Notes: a model not told the origin generated them from the letters alone. Positions 53,131 through 62,282 are shown, numbered from the stretch's first letter. The stretch: DNA of 64,000 nucleotides from Chryseobacterium vrystaatense (GCF_000737765.1 NZ_JPRI01000008.1:62001-126000); one strand, 5' to 3'. Numbers and translations are program-made.

Positions 53131-54084
53131 TCATTCTGCTTTTTTTGAAATATTTGCCACCAAATTTTTGATTTTCACCTTTAAGAATTCCGGTTCCAAA
53201 ATAGTGGCATAGTCTGCAAAAGTGATCAGCCAACGCGGGAACCCTTCATCGATCCATTCGGTATCAAAGGTCATTTCAATACCATTCTCTTTTTCTGTTT
53301 CTTCCACAAATCCATAGTATCTTTTGGAATTGACGATATGACCAATAATTTTTTTCTCTACCAAAAGTCTGACCCTAGTTTTCTCTCCGTTTGAATATCT
53401 TCTGTAATCATTGATCTGTCCGTACTCCTGGGAAAATGGGTTTTGGGTTTTGAAAATCTGCAAAATCCTGTCAACGCGAAATTGTCTGAAATCTTTCCTT
53501 AAAGTACAAAAAGCCATAATGTACCAGTAATTGAACTCAAAGAAAACACCGACTGCTTCCACCGTTCTGTTGGTGACCTCCGAATGAACGGTTTTATATT
53601 CGATAATCAGTTGCGTTTTATCTGCAATACTTTCAAGAATGGTTGGGATCACATTTTTGAGTTCGCTGCCGGGCTGAATATGGTAGTTAAAAACATCGAT
53701 CTGTTTTTCTATATTCTGAATCAGGTTTTTGTCTGAATGCCGAAGTACCGACCTTACTTTTTCCATTGCTGTCTGGTAATGATTTCCGAGACTTTGGTGG
53801 GAAAATTTCTGCATGAGTTTTTCAGCGGTAATAAAGCTAAGCACCTCTTCCTTGGTGAACATAATGGGAGGGAGTTTATACCCATCCATCAGAGAATACC
53901 CGTTTCCTGCTTCACCGATAATGGGAATCCCCGCGTTTTCAAGGGTTTTCACATCACGGTAGATTGTCCGGATACTGACATCAAATTTAGCAGCAAGGTC
54001 CTGAGCCCTTACTGTTGGTTTCGATTGCAGCTGGGTAAGAATTGCAGTTACTCTGTCCAGCTTTTTAAGATAGTGATCGTTCAT
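53131..54084 (-). CDS. WYL-domain (YafY-like) transcriptional regulator
   Basis: A 317-aa regulator. An N-terminal helix-turn-helix (about 8-65; VRAQDLAAKFDVSIRTIYRDVKTLENAG) is followed by the WYL domain (about 135-230, with FNYWYIMAFCTLRKDFRQFRVDRI) and a C-terminal WCX-type domain (about 235-317). WYL proteins bind nucleic-acid-like or metabolite ligands and switch nearby stress genes. Likely targets here are its neighbours: DinB, the amidase or the ABC exporter; this is inference. The TAGATTTG box just upstream fits a promoter. Confidence 0.92.
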   Translation of the reverse strand: MNDHYLKKLDRVTAILTQLQSKPTVRAQDLAAKFDVSIRTIYRDVKTLENAGIPIIGEAGNGYSLMDGYKLPPIMFTKEEVLSFITAEKLMQKFSHQSLGNHYQTAMEKVRSVLRHSDKNLIQNIEKQIDVFNYHIQPGSELKNVIPTILESIADKTQLIIEYKTVHSEVTNRTVEAVGVFFEFNYWYIMAFCTLRKDFRQFRVDRILQIFKTQNPFSQEYGQINDYRRYSNGEKTRVRLLVEKKIIGHIVNSKRYYGFVEETEKENGIEMTFDTEWIDEGFPRWLITFADYATILEPEFLKVKIKNLVANISKKAE

Positions 54085-54094
54085 ATTGCTATGG

Positions 54095-54102
54095 CAAATC
54101 TA
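54095..54102 (-). promoter_or_regulatory. candidate -7 element of the WYL regulator
   Basis: TAGATTTG on the minus strand, 10 bases before the ATG; predicted leader only a few bases. Confidence 0.35.
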
Positions 54103-54323
54103 TCAATCTTTTTTGGTCTGGAAAATATAAAGCGGTTGCTTTTATAGTATTTATTTTCTACAAACTGTATTTAACTCCGATACCATTGTATCTGCTTCTT
54201 AATAGTAAGAGTTAAAAAAAAAATCAATTTCATTTTGCTTAAAATATTCGAATTTTTATATCCTAAAAAGTATACATTAAAACCTTGCGCTTAAAACCTC
54301 TTACAAAAGGAATAATCATTGGA

Positions 54324-56132
54324 TCAATTATCTTTAAAAGAATTCACCAGTTTATCCAGATTCAAACTTCGGGCAGAAGCATCAAAAATCTCGCGGTAGG
54401 TACCATTCATCTGGACTAATTCGTCATGGGTTCCACTTTCCACTACCCTTCCCTTTTTCATTACATAAATGGTGTCAGAATCTAATATCTGTGACAGTGA
54501 ATGGGAAATGATCACTACAGTTCGGCCCTCTTTTATGGCATCAAGGGAATTTTTGATCTGTTCTGTAGCAATGGCATCCAGACTGGCAGTAGGTTCATCA
54601 AGGAAAATAATCGGTGGGTTTTTCAGGAATAATCTGGCAATAGCAATTCTCTGCTGCTGCCCTCCGGAAAGTTGCGTTGCATCATGCTGATAAGCATCTG
54701 GAAGATCCATTATCTGATCGTGGAGATATGCTTTTCTTGAAGCCTCCTGAATTTCTTCAAAACTGGCATTCATATCACCATAGCGTATATTATCTTCAAT
54801 ACTTCCCTGAAAGATGTGGTTTCTCTGAAGAACCAAGCCAAGGTCGTTTCTCAGAAAAGTATTATCAAAATCATTTAAGTTAACATCATCCAGCAAAATC
54901 TCTCCGGAATCCGGAAGGTAAAATTTACAGAGAAGATTGATCACGGTTGATTTTCCTGCTCCACTCAATCCTACAAGAGCTGTGGTTTTTCCGTTCTCGA
55001 TTTTCATGGAAACATCATGCAGTGCTTTTGTTCCGTTTGGATAGGTGAAGTCTACATTTTTAAGTTCAAAATTACCTTTGATCTGCTTTTCTATAAACGT
55101 TCCATTCTGTTCTTTTTCGTCATCCGCATTCAAGATTTCAAAATAACCTTCTGCATAGATCATCGCATCATTCATATCATCGTAGATTCTATGCAGTTGA
55201 CGAATCGGAGCAGAAATATTATTGAACAGCATAATATGAAGCATAATTGCGCCAATGGTCATCTGCTGATCCAGTACGAGATAAACGGTTAAAAGAATGA
55301 TCAAAACCACTCCAAACTGCTCTATAAAAGTTTTTAAACCATCATAAATAAAGTTGGTTTTCCTTGTAAACATCTGGCTTTCCATAAGTTCCATCTGAAG
55401 GTCGTACTGTTTTTTACCTTCAAATTTTTCCCGGACAAAGCTCTTGATAACCATGATGGAATTGATTAAATTCAACAGTCCGGAAGTTTTGCGCTCTCTT
55501 TGATTTCTGAGCTGACGGCGCACTCCACCAAGCTTTTTAGCCTGTAACGAACTTATGTAAAAATAAATCGGAACAATGATCGTAGAAACCATTCCAACAT
55601 ACACATTCTGCATGTACATAATGATCAGTGCTATAATAGCGTTGGAAAAGAGGGGTAGTATATCGATAAAAAAGTTCTGAACCAGCTTGGTCAGACTTTC
55701 AATACCGCGGTCTATTCTGATCTGCAGCTTTCCGGATTCATGGTTCTCATCATTGAAATAGGCTACTCTATATGACAGGATCTTGTCGATGGCAGATTGA
55801 GCCAAAACGGAACTCACGTTGATTCTTATCTTTTCACCATAAAATTTCTGTCCGAAGTTGATGAAAATGTTAAGCAGTTCTTTTCCGAGTAAAATAATGG
55901 AGATTACCACCAGAATATGAATTCCTTCAGACATGGGATGCGGAAGATGGGTCAGGTTCGTCACCTCATCTACTGTATACTTTAATACAATGGGGTTGAC
56001 CTGTGCGGCAAGTGCTCCCAAAAACGTAAGAAACAGCGTCCCGTAAATCATTAATCGGTATGGCCTGATAAATGGAACGAGCTGTTTATAAATTCCAAAT
56101 AATGTTACTGTTCTGTTAAAAGGTTTTGCCAT
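54324..56132 (-). CDS. ABC exporter (fused membrane and ATPase domains)
   Basis: A 602-aa half-transporter. It has six membrane helices in the first 320 residues and a C-terminal nucleotide-binding domain: Walker A GLSGAGKST, Q-loop VLQRNHIF, signature LSGGQQQRIAIARLFL and Walker B PPIIFLDEPTASLD, H-loop in VVIISHSLS. It is of the MsbA/multidrug exporter type and works as a dimer. The substrate (lipid, drug or peptide) cannot be told. It lies on the opposite strand to hmp-nsrR, sharing the intergenic region with their operator. Confidence 0.93.
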   Translation of the reverse strand: MAKPFNRTVTLFGIYKQLVPFIRPYRLMIYGTLFLTFLGALAAQVNPIVLKYTVDEVTNLTHLPHPMSEGIHILVVISIILLGKELLNIFINFGQKFYGEKIRINVSSVLAQSAIDKILSYRVAYFNDENHESGKLQIRIDRGIESLTKLVQNFFIDILPLFSNAIIALIIMYMQNVYVGMVSTIIVPIYFYISSLQAKKLGGVRRQLRNQRERKTSGLLNLINSIMVIKSFVREKFEGKKQYDLQMELMESQMFTRKTNFIYDGLKTFIEQFGVVLIILLTVYLVLDQQMTIGAIMLHIMLFNNISAPIRQLHRIYDDMNDAMIYAEGYFEILNADDEKEQNGTFIEKQIKGNFELKNVDFTYPNGTKALHDVSMKIENGKTTALVGLSGAGKSTVINLLCKFYLPDSGEILLDDVNLNDFDNTFLRNDLGLVLQRNHIFQGSIEDNIRYGDMNASFEEIQEASRKAYLHDQIMDLPDAYQHDATQLSGGQQQRIAIARLFLKNPPIIFLDEPTASLDAIATEQIKNSLDAIKEGRTVVIISHSLSQILDSDTIYVMKKGRVVESGTHDELVQMNGTYREIFDASARSLNLDKLVNSFKDN

Positions 56133-56208
56133 AAGAATTCGTTAATCAAAAATTAGGCATTTTTTGTGAAAAACAGCAAGTTTTTTCGAATAAATGTATA
56201 AAATCATA

Positions 56209-56231
56209 TTGTTGTATTTTAAATACAACAA
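56209..56231 (+). promoter_or_regulatory. NsrR-type operator upstream of hmp
   Basis: TTGTTGTATTT-T-AAATACAACAA: a perfect 23-base palindrome with 11-base arms about a single central base, the geometry of known NsrR operators (11-1-11). It lies 16 bases before the -7 box, covering the -33 region, where bound repressor would block polymerase. The regulator gene follows hmp. Confidence 0.75.
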
Positions 56232-56246
56232 TTGTAAATCTTTTTG

Positions 56247-56254
56247 TAGATTTG
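56247..56254 (+). promoter_or_regulatory. -7 element of the hmp-nsrR operon
   Basis: TAGATTTG matches TAnnTTTG, 23 bases before the hmp ATG. The -33 region falls in the operator. Confidence 0.5.
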
Positions 56255-56276
56255 TCTCATTATTAAATAAAACAAG

Positions 56277-57479
56277 ATGAATTCGAACCAAAAAAAATTA
56301 GTAAAATCGACTGTACCTGTTTTAAAAACTAATGGCACAGACCTCACAAAACACTTTTATACAAGAATGTTTACGCATCATCCGGAATTGAAAAACCTTT
56401 TCAATATGAGTAATCAGGCAAGCGGAAAACAACAGCACGCTTTAGCCGGAGCTGTTCTTGCTTATGCAGAACACATTGAGAATCCGGAGATCCTGATCAA
56501 TGTCTTAAAGTCTATCGGCAATAAACATGTTAGCTTAAACATCAGTCCGGAACAGTACGATATTGTCGGTCATCATTTAATTTCGTCCATCAAAGAAGTG
56601 CTGAGAGAAAGTGCTACTGATGAATTAATAGAAGCCTGGACACAGGCTTATAATGAACTGGCTCAAATTATGATTTCTATTGAAGAAGATCTCTACCAAT
56701 CGGCTTTAAAAAAAGACGGAGGCTGGAAAGGCTGGAGAACATTTGTACTTGCAGATATTATTGAGGAAAGCAGTGAAGTTAAGTCTTTCTACTTAAAGCC
56801 AAAAGATCAAAATACCATTGCAGATTACCTTCCTGGACAATATCTTTCTGTAAAATTATTTGTTCCGGAACTGGGTCATGAGCAAGCCAGACAATACAGT
56901 CTTTCATCAGCTTATCATCCTGAATATTATAGAATATCTGTAAAAAAAGAACATCAGCCCAATGCTCCGCAAGGTGTTATCTCCAATGCCCTGCATCAAA
57001 AAAGTATCGGTGACGAAATATGGGTAAGTGCTCCGTCAGGAGTATTTCATGCAGGTATTGACGGTACCCAGCCTTTGGTCCTCATCAGTGGTGGTATAGG
57101 CGTCACTCCACTTCTGAGCATGCTTGAAACCAATAAAAATAAACTTCAGGAAAATACAACCGTATGGCTGCACAGCTGCAGAAATGAAAAAGTTCATGCT
57201 TTTAAAGATCATATCGATCGTCTGAACGAGGACAACGATTGGCTTACTACTCATATTTTTTATGAAACCGCTTCAAAAGAAGAGCATAATCCTGTCAAAG
57301 AAGGAAGAATCGATTTGGCTGAACTGAAAGATGAGGTATTGATTGATCATGCAAAGTATTATATTTGTGGCCCGGAAGTCTTTATAAAAGTACAGTACAA
57401 TTCCCTGATCAAACTTGGGATTGCACAGGAGGATATTTTATATGAGGAGTTTGGTCCTCAATTACTTCATTTTAATTAA
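56277..57479 (+). CDS. hmp: flavohemoglobin (nitric oxide dioxygenase)
   Basis: A 400-aa flavohemoprotein. The globin domain (1-140) has proximal His84, a B10 Tyr at about 28 and E7 Gln at 53. The FAD domain (about 150-255) has RQYSLSSA and the NAD domain (about 260-400) has GGIGVTPLLSML and the terminal EEFGPQ. It converts NO and O2 to nitrate with NAD(P)H. It begins 46 bases after the palindrome and is followed by an NsrR-type regulator gene 6 bases later. Confidence 0.97.
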   Translation: MNSNQKKLVKSTVPVLKTNGTDLTKHFYTRMFTHHPELKNLFNMSNQASGKQQHALAGAVLAYAEHIENPEILINVLKSIGNKHVSLNISPEQYDIVGHHLISSIKEVLRESATDELIEAWTQAYNELAQIMISIEEDLYQSALKKDGGWKGWRTFVLADIIEESSEVKSFYLKPKDQNTIADYLPGQYLSVKLFVPELGHEQARQYSLSSAYHPEYYRISVKKEHQPNAPQGVISNALHQKSIGDEIWVSAPSGVFHAGIDGTQPLVLISGGIGVTPLLSMLETNKNKLQENTTVWLHSCRNEKVHAFKDHIDRLNEDNDWLTTHIFYETASKEEHNPVKEGRIDLAELKDEVLIDHAKYYICGPEVFIKVQYNSLIKLGIAQEDILYEEFGPQLLHFN

Positions 57480-57485
57480 ACACCA

Positions 57486-57935
57486 ATGAAACTGAACCAT
57501 TTTACCGATTACAGTCTGCGCGTACTGATCTATTTAAATAAGAAGAACAAAACGGCTTCAGCTTCTTTGGACGAATTGTCTGAAGAGCTGGATATATTGC
57601 GCAATCATCTGATTAAAGTGGTTCAGTTTTTATCTAAAGAAGAACTGGTTATTACCAAAAGAGGGAAAAACGGAGGGATTATAATATCTGACAAAGCTCT
57701 TAATACAGGCCTGGGAACCTTGATCCACCTTCTGGAACAGGATGATACTCCTGTTATCAACTGCCACTCCAAACCTTGTGTTTTTATGCCTTTCAGCTGC
57801 CAGCTGAAATTCTTTCTGGATGCCGCTTATCAGGCATTTATAGACAGCATGAACCAGCACAGGCTCTCTGACATTGTTTTTAATAATTGGGAAAGTATCT
57901 TCGCGGGTCGTCAAAATACCCGGAATAATGCGTAA
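57486..57935 (+). CDS. nsrR: NsrR-type Rrf2-family Fe-S repressor
   Basis: A 149-aa Rrf2-family regulator. The winged helix is at about 1-75 (FTDYSLRVLIYL, LDELSEELDI, VITKRGKNGG). The cluster-binding cysteines are Cys93, Cys98 and Cys105 (CX4CX6C; E. coli NsrR has CX4CX5C). NsrR senses NO through an Fe-S cluster and releases its operator. Co-transcription with hmp behind a matching palindrome indicates autoregulation. A sibling such as IscR is less likely, as the target and motif fit NO stress. Confidence 0.9.
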   Translation: MKLNHFTDYSLRVLIYLNKKNKTASASLDELSEELDILRNHLIKVVQFLSKEELVITKRGKNGGIIISDKALNTGLGTLIHLLEQDDTPVINCHSKPCVFMPFSCQLKFFLDAAYQAFIDSMNQHRLSDIVFNNWESIFAGRQNTRNNA

Positions 57936-57988
57936 AGTGTGATCTAAGTTTAGAGAAAGGGAACGTTTAATCTATTTTCAGACTATAT

Positions 57989-59677
57989 TTATTTTCTTTT
58001 AGCTTTTGAAACTGTCTTCGGAGTTCTGTCTTCCAAAAGTTTTTTAAGGTTGATATCTTTTTCATTAATTTTATTCACGTACACCGTGTCTCCCGTTTTT
58101 ACCATCCAGTATCCTTCTCTGTTTTTAAATAAGAAATAAGATTCGGCAAACCTTCTTACGGATGAACGGCCTGTTCCACATTCTTCGCTATACTGCTGAA
58201 ATACAACCACCAATTCAGGATCCTGATTTTTCATAATCCTCTGATGATTGATGTAGATATAGTCCTTATCTGACAAGAATCCCATAAATGCTTCAGTGGA
58301 AGGAACATCCATGCCTTTTACAGGAATAAAACCTTCTTCTGGTGAGTATTGATAAACATTATTTCTGTCTTTATAAAAATTGTGAAATCCCCCTATCATG
58401 TCAAATGTTTCTCCGTCTGCACCGATATCCTTTTGACCCCAATATATTTTGTCATCCACTTTTCGGATAAGATAATCGTATCCTTTACTGAGTTTGGTTA
58501 TTCCATTTTCGTTGAAGAGTAACATTTTTAAGGGTTTCGCCAGATTAATCTGTTCCTGAGTCAGGTTTTCAAAAAGCTCATTTCGTGATTCGCTGTAAGC
58601 CTGATCTTTATAAAAAACATACATACTACTGCCATCACTTATAAAAGTGTTGGTACTGTTCACAGGATCAGAATATTTAAAGGGAAATTTCTTATAGATC
58701 ACTTTATTCTTGTCCTTATCCCAGAACCTTGTGTAAATTCCATTTTTATCGTAGCAATAGTCTGCAATGCCAAACGTTCCAAAACTCGGGAGGTCAAAAT
58801 CCTGGTCTACAATCTCTCTATTTTTATAAAACAACTTTTTACCGTCTGTCAGATATGAAGAATTGGTGTGATCCCAAACTTTAAGACTGGCAAAATCAGC
58901 TTTCTCAATGGGGAGAATTTCATTTCCATAATATGCATGATTTTGATCCACTGAATAAGATCTGGATAGCGGCTTAAGTGAAACCGGATCTATTTCAGGA
59001 GCTATATTATCCTGATAAACAGCAAAATCTTTTGTTTTGTTTAGATATTCGTTGACGTACTGAAGCGGCTGGTTCTGAAAAAACAGCTGTCTGTCTGCCA
59101 TATACATTATATTTTTATCGTGGCAGATACTACCGCTACCTCCCGTTAGAGCTTCAGCAGCATTTAAGCCTTTAAGTTTTAAATCATAATAGTATACGTG
59201 CGTTTTATCCTTAAAATAGCCTTCATAGAAATTTCCCTGATGATCAGGAACGCGGACAAAATCCGAGCCTTTAATATTGCTAAGAATCAATGTGTTTTTA
59301 TAAACGGCTTTATTGGTTTTCCAAAGGATATCATTTTTCGGCGTTTTTCCAAGAATCACAAAACCTGTCGTATCGGTTTTCACCTTTATTCCATTGACAA
59401 AAACACCATTTTTATCGAGAATAAAAAGACGGGAATCATCATATTTGGGACGTCTTAAAGATTGGATATCCGCAGTAAGGATTTTCCGGGTATGAGTATC
59501 TTTCTGAAAGATCAGGTGATCTTTTGTTATAAGATAGATTGGAGATTCAAAGAAAGGATCGGCTCCTACTTTTAGAGTGGAATCAATCTTAGCATTTTTA
59601 ACGGTAATGAACTTTGCTTCCTGGGCATAAATCTTTACTATAAAAGCAAGAAAAATAAAAAGCAAATATTTTTTCAT
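57989..59677 (-). CDS. DKNYY-repeat secreted protein
   Basis: A 562-aa exported protein (signal ending IYAQE). It is built from DKNYY-family repeats, each with an Asp-Lys/Arg/Gln-Asn-x-x-Tyr core: DKNGVFVNG, DKTHVYYYD, DQNHAYYGNEI, DKNGIYTRF, DRNNVYQY and DKDYIYIN. DKNYY repeats are thought to form beta-propeller or sandwich surface proteins; the function is unknown. It follows the lptB gene by 18 bases on the same strand and may share its transcript. Confidence 0.85.
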   Translation of the reverse strand: MKKYLLFIFLAFIVKIYAQEAKFITVKNAKIDSTLKVGADPFFESPIYLITKDHLIFQKDTHTRKILTADIQSLRRPKYDDSRLFILDKNGVFVNGIKVKTDTTGFVILGKTPKNDILWKTNKAVYKNTLILSNIKGSDFVRVPDHQGNFYEGYFKDKTHVYYYDLKLKGLNAAEALTGGSGSICHDKNIMYMADRQLFFQNQPLQYVNEYLNKTKDFAVYQDNIAPEIDPVSLKPLSRSYSVDQNHAYYGNEILPIEKADFASLKVWDHTNSSYLTDGKKLFYKNREIVDQDFDLPSFGTFGIADYCYDKNGIYTRFWDKDKNKVIYKKFPFKYSDPVNSTNTFISDGSSMYVFYKDQAYSESRNELFENLTQEQINLAKPLKMLLFNENGITKLSKGYDYLIRKVDDKIYWGQKDIGADGETFDMIGGFHNFYKDRNNVYQYSPEEGFIPVKGMDVPSTEAFMGFLSDKDYIYINHQRIMKNQDPELVVVFQQYSEECGTGRSSVRRFAESYFLFKNREGYWMVKTGDTVYVNKINEKDINLKKLLEDRTPKTVSKAKRK

Positions 59678-59695
59678 GGTTACTGTGCTAAAACA

Positions 59696-60757
59696 TTATC
59701 CTTCGTAAAAATAAGTGGTAAGATAATGAAGTTCTGGTTGACTTACCTCTTTTGATTCTGCCTGTGCCTGTTCAAGGGAATACTGTGATGTCAGTTCCTT
59801 TCTCTGGAACACGAAAGAATTATTAGCATTCTTGTCTATCACTTCGTTGAAGATATGCTGAATTTCAGAATTGCCCAGTGAAGCAAAGCTAGCGTCTTCA
59901 ATACCATACATCAGCCTCAGATCATCAAACTGCCCTAAATTTTCATCTACAAATCCCTGCAGCTGAGCCTTTGAATCAAAATTCCCTGCCCAGATGTTAT
60001 AGATATATTTCTTCTTTTTCGGTTTGTCTAAAATACTCTGATACACAAAGTTTTCCCCAAGATAGGCTTCTCTTACCTGTGGATCATTGGCAAGGTCTTC
60101 CGGAAGTCCTTCTTTCAGGATATTCCCTTCAAACATGATATAAGTCTTATTGGTAATTGCCAGGGTCTGCTGTACATTATGGTCGGTGATCAGAATTCCA
60201 ATATTCTTGTCTACTAAACTTCTTACAATTTTCTGGATATCTTCTACTGCGATCGGGTCTACCCCTGCAAAAGGTTCATCAAGAAGGATAAAGTTCGGAC
60301 TTGTTGCCAGGCATCGTGCAATTTCCGTTCTACGTCTTTCACCTCCGGAAAGAAGGTCACCACGGTTTTTACGCACGTGCTGCAACGAAAATTCTTCGAT
60401 CAGTTCGTCACATTTGATCTGCTGTTCACGTCTTGAAAGCTTGGTAAGCTGTAAAACCCCCATAATATTTTCTTCAACAGAGAGTTTTCTGAAAATAGAC
60501 GCTTCCTGAGCCAGATAACCGATTCCTTTTTGGGCACGACGGTACATCGCATCGGTAGTGATTTCCTGCTTGTCGAGGAAGATTTTTCCTGAAGTAGGCT
60601 TAACCAGTCCTACGATCATATAAAACGAAGTGGTCTTTCCTGCTCCGTTAGGACCCAGCAAACCCACTATTTCTCCCTGTTCAACCTGTACAGAAACACC
60701 TTTTACTACTTTTTTGGGACCGTATTCTTTGATTAAGTTTTCTCCTCGTAAAATCAT
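59696..60757 (-). CDS. lptB: LptB ATPase of LPS export with C-terminal extension
   Basis: A 353-aa protein. Residues 1-238 are LptB: Walker A GPNGAGKTT, Q-loop LAQEASIFRKLSVEENI, signature LSGGERRRTEIARCL, Walker B NFILLDEPFAGVDP, H-loop TDHNVQQ. LptB energises lipopolysaccharide transport with LptFG. LptB is normally about 240 aa. Here another 115 residues follow a KPKKKK linker: YIYNIWAGNFDSKAQLQGFVDE, similar in pattern to Imm22-like domains, then a Gln/Glu/Ser-rich tail. The extension's role is unknown. The -7 box TATCTTTG is only 6 bases before the ATG. Confidence 0.93.
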   Translation of the reverse strand: MILRGENLIKEYGPKKVVKGVSVQVEQGEIVGLLGPNGAGKTTSFYMIVGLVKPTSGKIFLDKQEITTDAMYRRAQKGIGYLAQEASIFRKLSVEENIMGVLQLTKLSRREQQIKCDELIEEFSLQHVRKNRGDLLSGGERRRTEIARCLATSPNFILLDEPFAGVDPIAVEDIQKIVRSLVDKNIGILITDHNVQQTLAITNKTYIMFEGNILKEGLPEDLANDPQVREAYLGENFVYQSILDKPKKKKYIYNIWAGNFDSKAQLQGFVDENLGQFDDLRLMYGIEDASFASLGNSEIQHIFNEVIDKNANNSFVFQRKELTSQYSLEQAQAESKEVSQPELHYLTTYFYEG

Positions 60758-60762
60758 AGGAG

Positions 60763-60770
60763 CAAAGATA
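60763..60770 (-). promoter_or_regulatory. candidate -7 element of lptB (possibly leaderless)
   Basis: TATCTTTG on the minus strand ends 5 bases before the lptB ATG, which would place transcription start at or near the ATG. TTG lies 15 bases upstream (60786-60788), slightly short. Confidence 0.35.
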
Positions 60771-60919
60771 AAGTTTTTTTGAATTCAAATTTTAGATTCT
60801 AAAAGGTATACATGGTTTTTTGAGTGAATAGGTTTATTTTTAAACAGCAGTCCTGTAACTCCTGAGAATTTTGTTCGACGTATTGAAAAATCATTTTAAT
60901 CAATACCAATACATTAGCA

Positions 60920-61213
60920 ATGGAAAATTACGGTTATACCAAGACAGAAAACAATCAGAATCAGCAAAACAATGGTTCCTATCATTCCGAAAAGAAGATT
61001 CCGGCAGCTTTGTTAGGAATTCTTGTGGGCTGGCTGGCTTTAAATAAATTTTATCTTGGTTATAAAAAGGAGGCTCTTATCCAGCTTGGTCTTAATATTA
61101 TCACTTGTGGAGCAGCTTCTATTATTCCTTTTATTGAAGGTATTTTATATCTTTTCATGAGTGACAAACAGTTTGACGACACTTATGTATACGGAAAAAA
61201 AGGATGGCTTTAA
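60920..61213 (+). CDS. TM2-domain membrane protein
   Basis: A 97-aa protein: a Gln/Asn-rich head (1-25), then a TM2 domain of two membrane helices (about 27-48 and 53-78) joined by the conserved NKFYLGYKKEALIQLG turn. TM2 proteins are small inner-membrane proteins of unclear function. It is divergent from lptB. The gap to the next gene is 66 bases. Confidence 0.88.
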   Translation: MENYGYTKTENNQNQQNNGSYHSEKKIPAALLGILVGWLALNKFYLGYKKEALIQLGLNIITCGAASIIPFIEGILYLFMSDKQFDDTYVYGKKGWL

Positions 61214-61279
61214 ACTCTGTATAATTTATCACTTTATTTATATAATTTTAGACCACCAAAAATCAAGAAATAAGTTATT

Positions 61280-62008
61280 ATGGAAAATAATCAGGATCTG
61301 ACCGATCTGCTGGCACTGGATCTGGGGATTAATATAGTCAACAGAAGACCTTATGCAAAAGAAGTTTTCAAATGGCAGGATATGGACCTGCTCCCCCACT
61401 CATCTGCAGATACCCTTTTGTGCGAGATATTTGAATGGAATGGAAGAAACTGGAGAACAACAGAAAATAACCTCATCGGATTTTTGTTTTCCGGGGATAT
61501 CCTGAGGACCGTAAAAGAGCAGCTGATCAATACACCCAAACATCCGGCTTTGATCCCTGACTTTGAATTTACAAAAGACAGCATGGTCGAATATGGACTT
61601 TCACTGCCTTCTCTGTTTAATATCGGAGTGAATGGAAACATCAAAAACGCAACAAGCTTTTCTGTTCGGGTAAACGGCGTTACAAAATCAAGGGTTACCA
61701 ACATCGATTCTCCGGGAATTGAAATTCTGAAAAATTATTCTCTCTTTACTCAAAGCAAATCCAAAACATACAGAAAGAATATTAAGTTCAATTATCTGAG
61801 TACTTCCCTATTCTATGCGGAAAGTGTAGAGATTTTTCTGGAAAAAGAATCAGGCGTAGGACTGGATGTAAGTTTTCAGACTCAGAATGTAGAAGTAGAA
61901 GCCAAAATAGATACGGATACGAAGAAACATTTTGTTTTAAAATATTCCGGAAACCAGGCTCCTTTTGCGGCAAAATTTACAAAAGGAAAAGATTTCAACA
62001 TCATGTGA
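61280..62008 (+). CDS. hypothetical beta-rich protein, 242 aa
   Basis: I do not recognise this protein. It has no signal peptide or clear membrane helix. The first 20 residues are acidic and hydrophobic (DLTDLLALDLGINI), then a mixed region with FEWNGRNWRTTENNLIGFLF, and long stretches of alternating hydrophobic and polar residues (about 125-225: NGNIKNATSFSVRVNGVTK, SVEIFLEKESGVGLDVSFQ, NVEVEAKIDTDTKKHFVLKY) consistent with a large beta sheet. It lies between a TM2 gene and a GG-leader peptide gene. Gasdermin-like or other pore-forming folds were considered but cannot be supported. Confidence 0.6.
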   Translation: MENNQDLTDLLALDLGINIVNRRPYAKEVFKWQDMDLLPHSSADTLLCEIFEWNGRNWRTTENNLIGFLFSGDILRTVKEQLINTPKHPALIPDFEFTKDSMVEYGLSLPSLFNIGVNGNIKNATSFSVRVNGVTKSRVTNIDSPGIEILKNYSLFTQSKSKTYRKNIKFNYLSTSLFYAESVEIFLEKESGVGLDVSFQTQNVEVEAKIDTDTKKHFVLKYSGNQAPFAAKFTKGKDFNIM

Positions 62009-62056
62009 TAAAATCTTATTATTTTAGTTTTTAACTAATCTATAAGCATATTTATC

Positions 62057-62239
62057 ATGAAAAAATTAACGAAAAATGATCTGAAGAACATTAATGGAGG
62101 AAACATGAGATTTCCTGACGCCAATGGTAACTGCCCTGCAGGATGGTATCTTTGTCCAAAAAACATCTGTATCAATGACAGAGGCGGCGAAAATCCTATA
62201 ACGCCTTCAAGCCCTTACTACACAGCCTGCTTCGGATAA
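62057..62239 (+). CDS. GG-leader Cys-rich peptide (bacteriocin-like), 60 aa
   Basis: A 60-aa precursor: leader MKKLTKNDLKNINGG (cleavage after Gly15) and a 45-residue core with four Cys (26, 33, 38, 58), Pro-rich, ending TACFG. The double-glycine leader with hydrophobic residues at -4 and -7 resembles class II bacteriocin-type leaders processed by C39-peptidase ABC exporters. No such exporter is visible here. It lies 48 bases after the 242-aa gene and before a terminator. Confidence 0.75.
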   Translation: MKKLTKNDLKNINGGNMRFPDANGNCPAGWYLCPKNICINDRGGENPITPSSPYYTACFG

Positions 62240-62245
62240 CAAAAT

Positions 62246-62276
62246 AAAACACCTCAAATTAAGGTGTTTTTATTTT
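62246..62276 (+). terminator. terminator after the plus-strand GG peptide
   Basis: AAAACACCT (62246-62254) pairs with AGGTGTTTT (62262-62270), followed by a TATTTT tail. Confidence 0.75.
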
Positions 62277-62282
62277 ACAATT

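Noticed and set aside
61280..62008. Bacterial gasdermin
   Set aside because: The beta-rich pattern and length are similar, but no defining motif or adjacent protease is seen.
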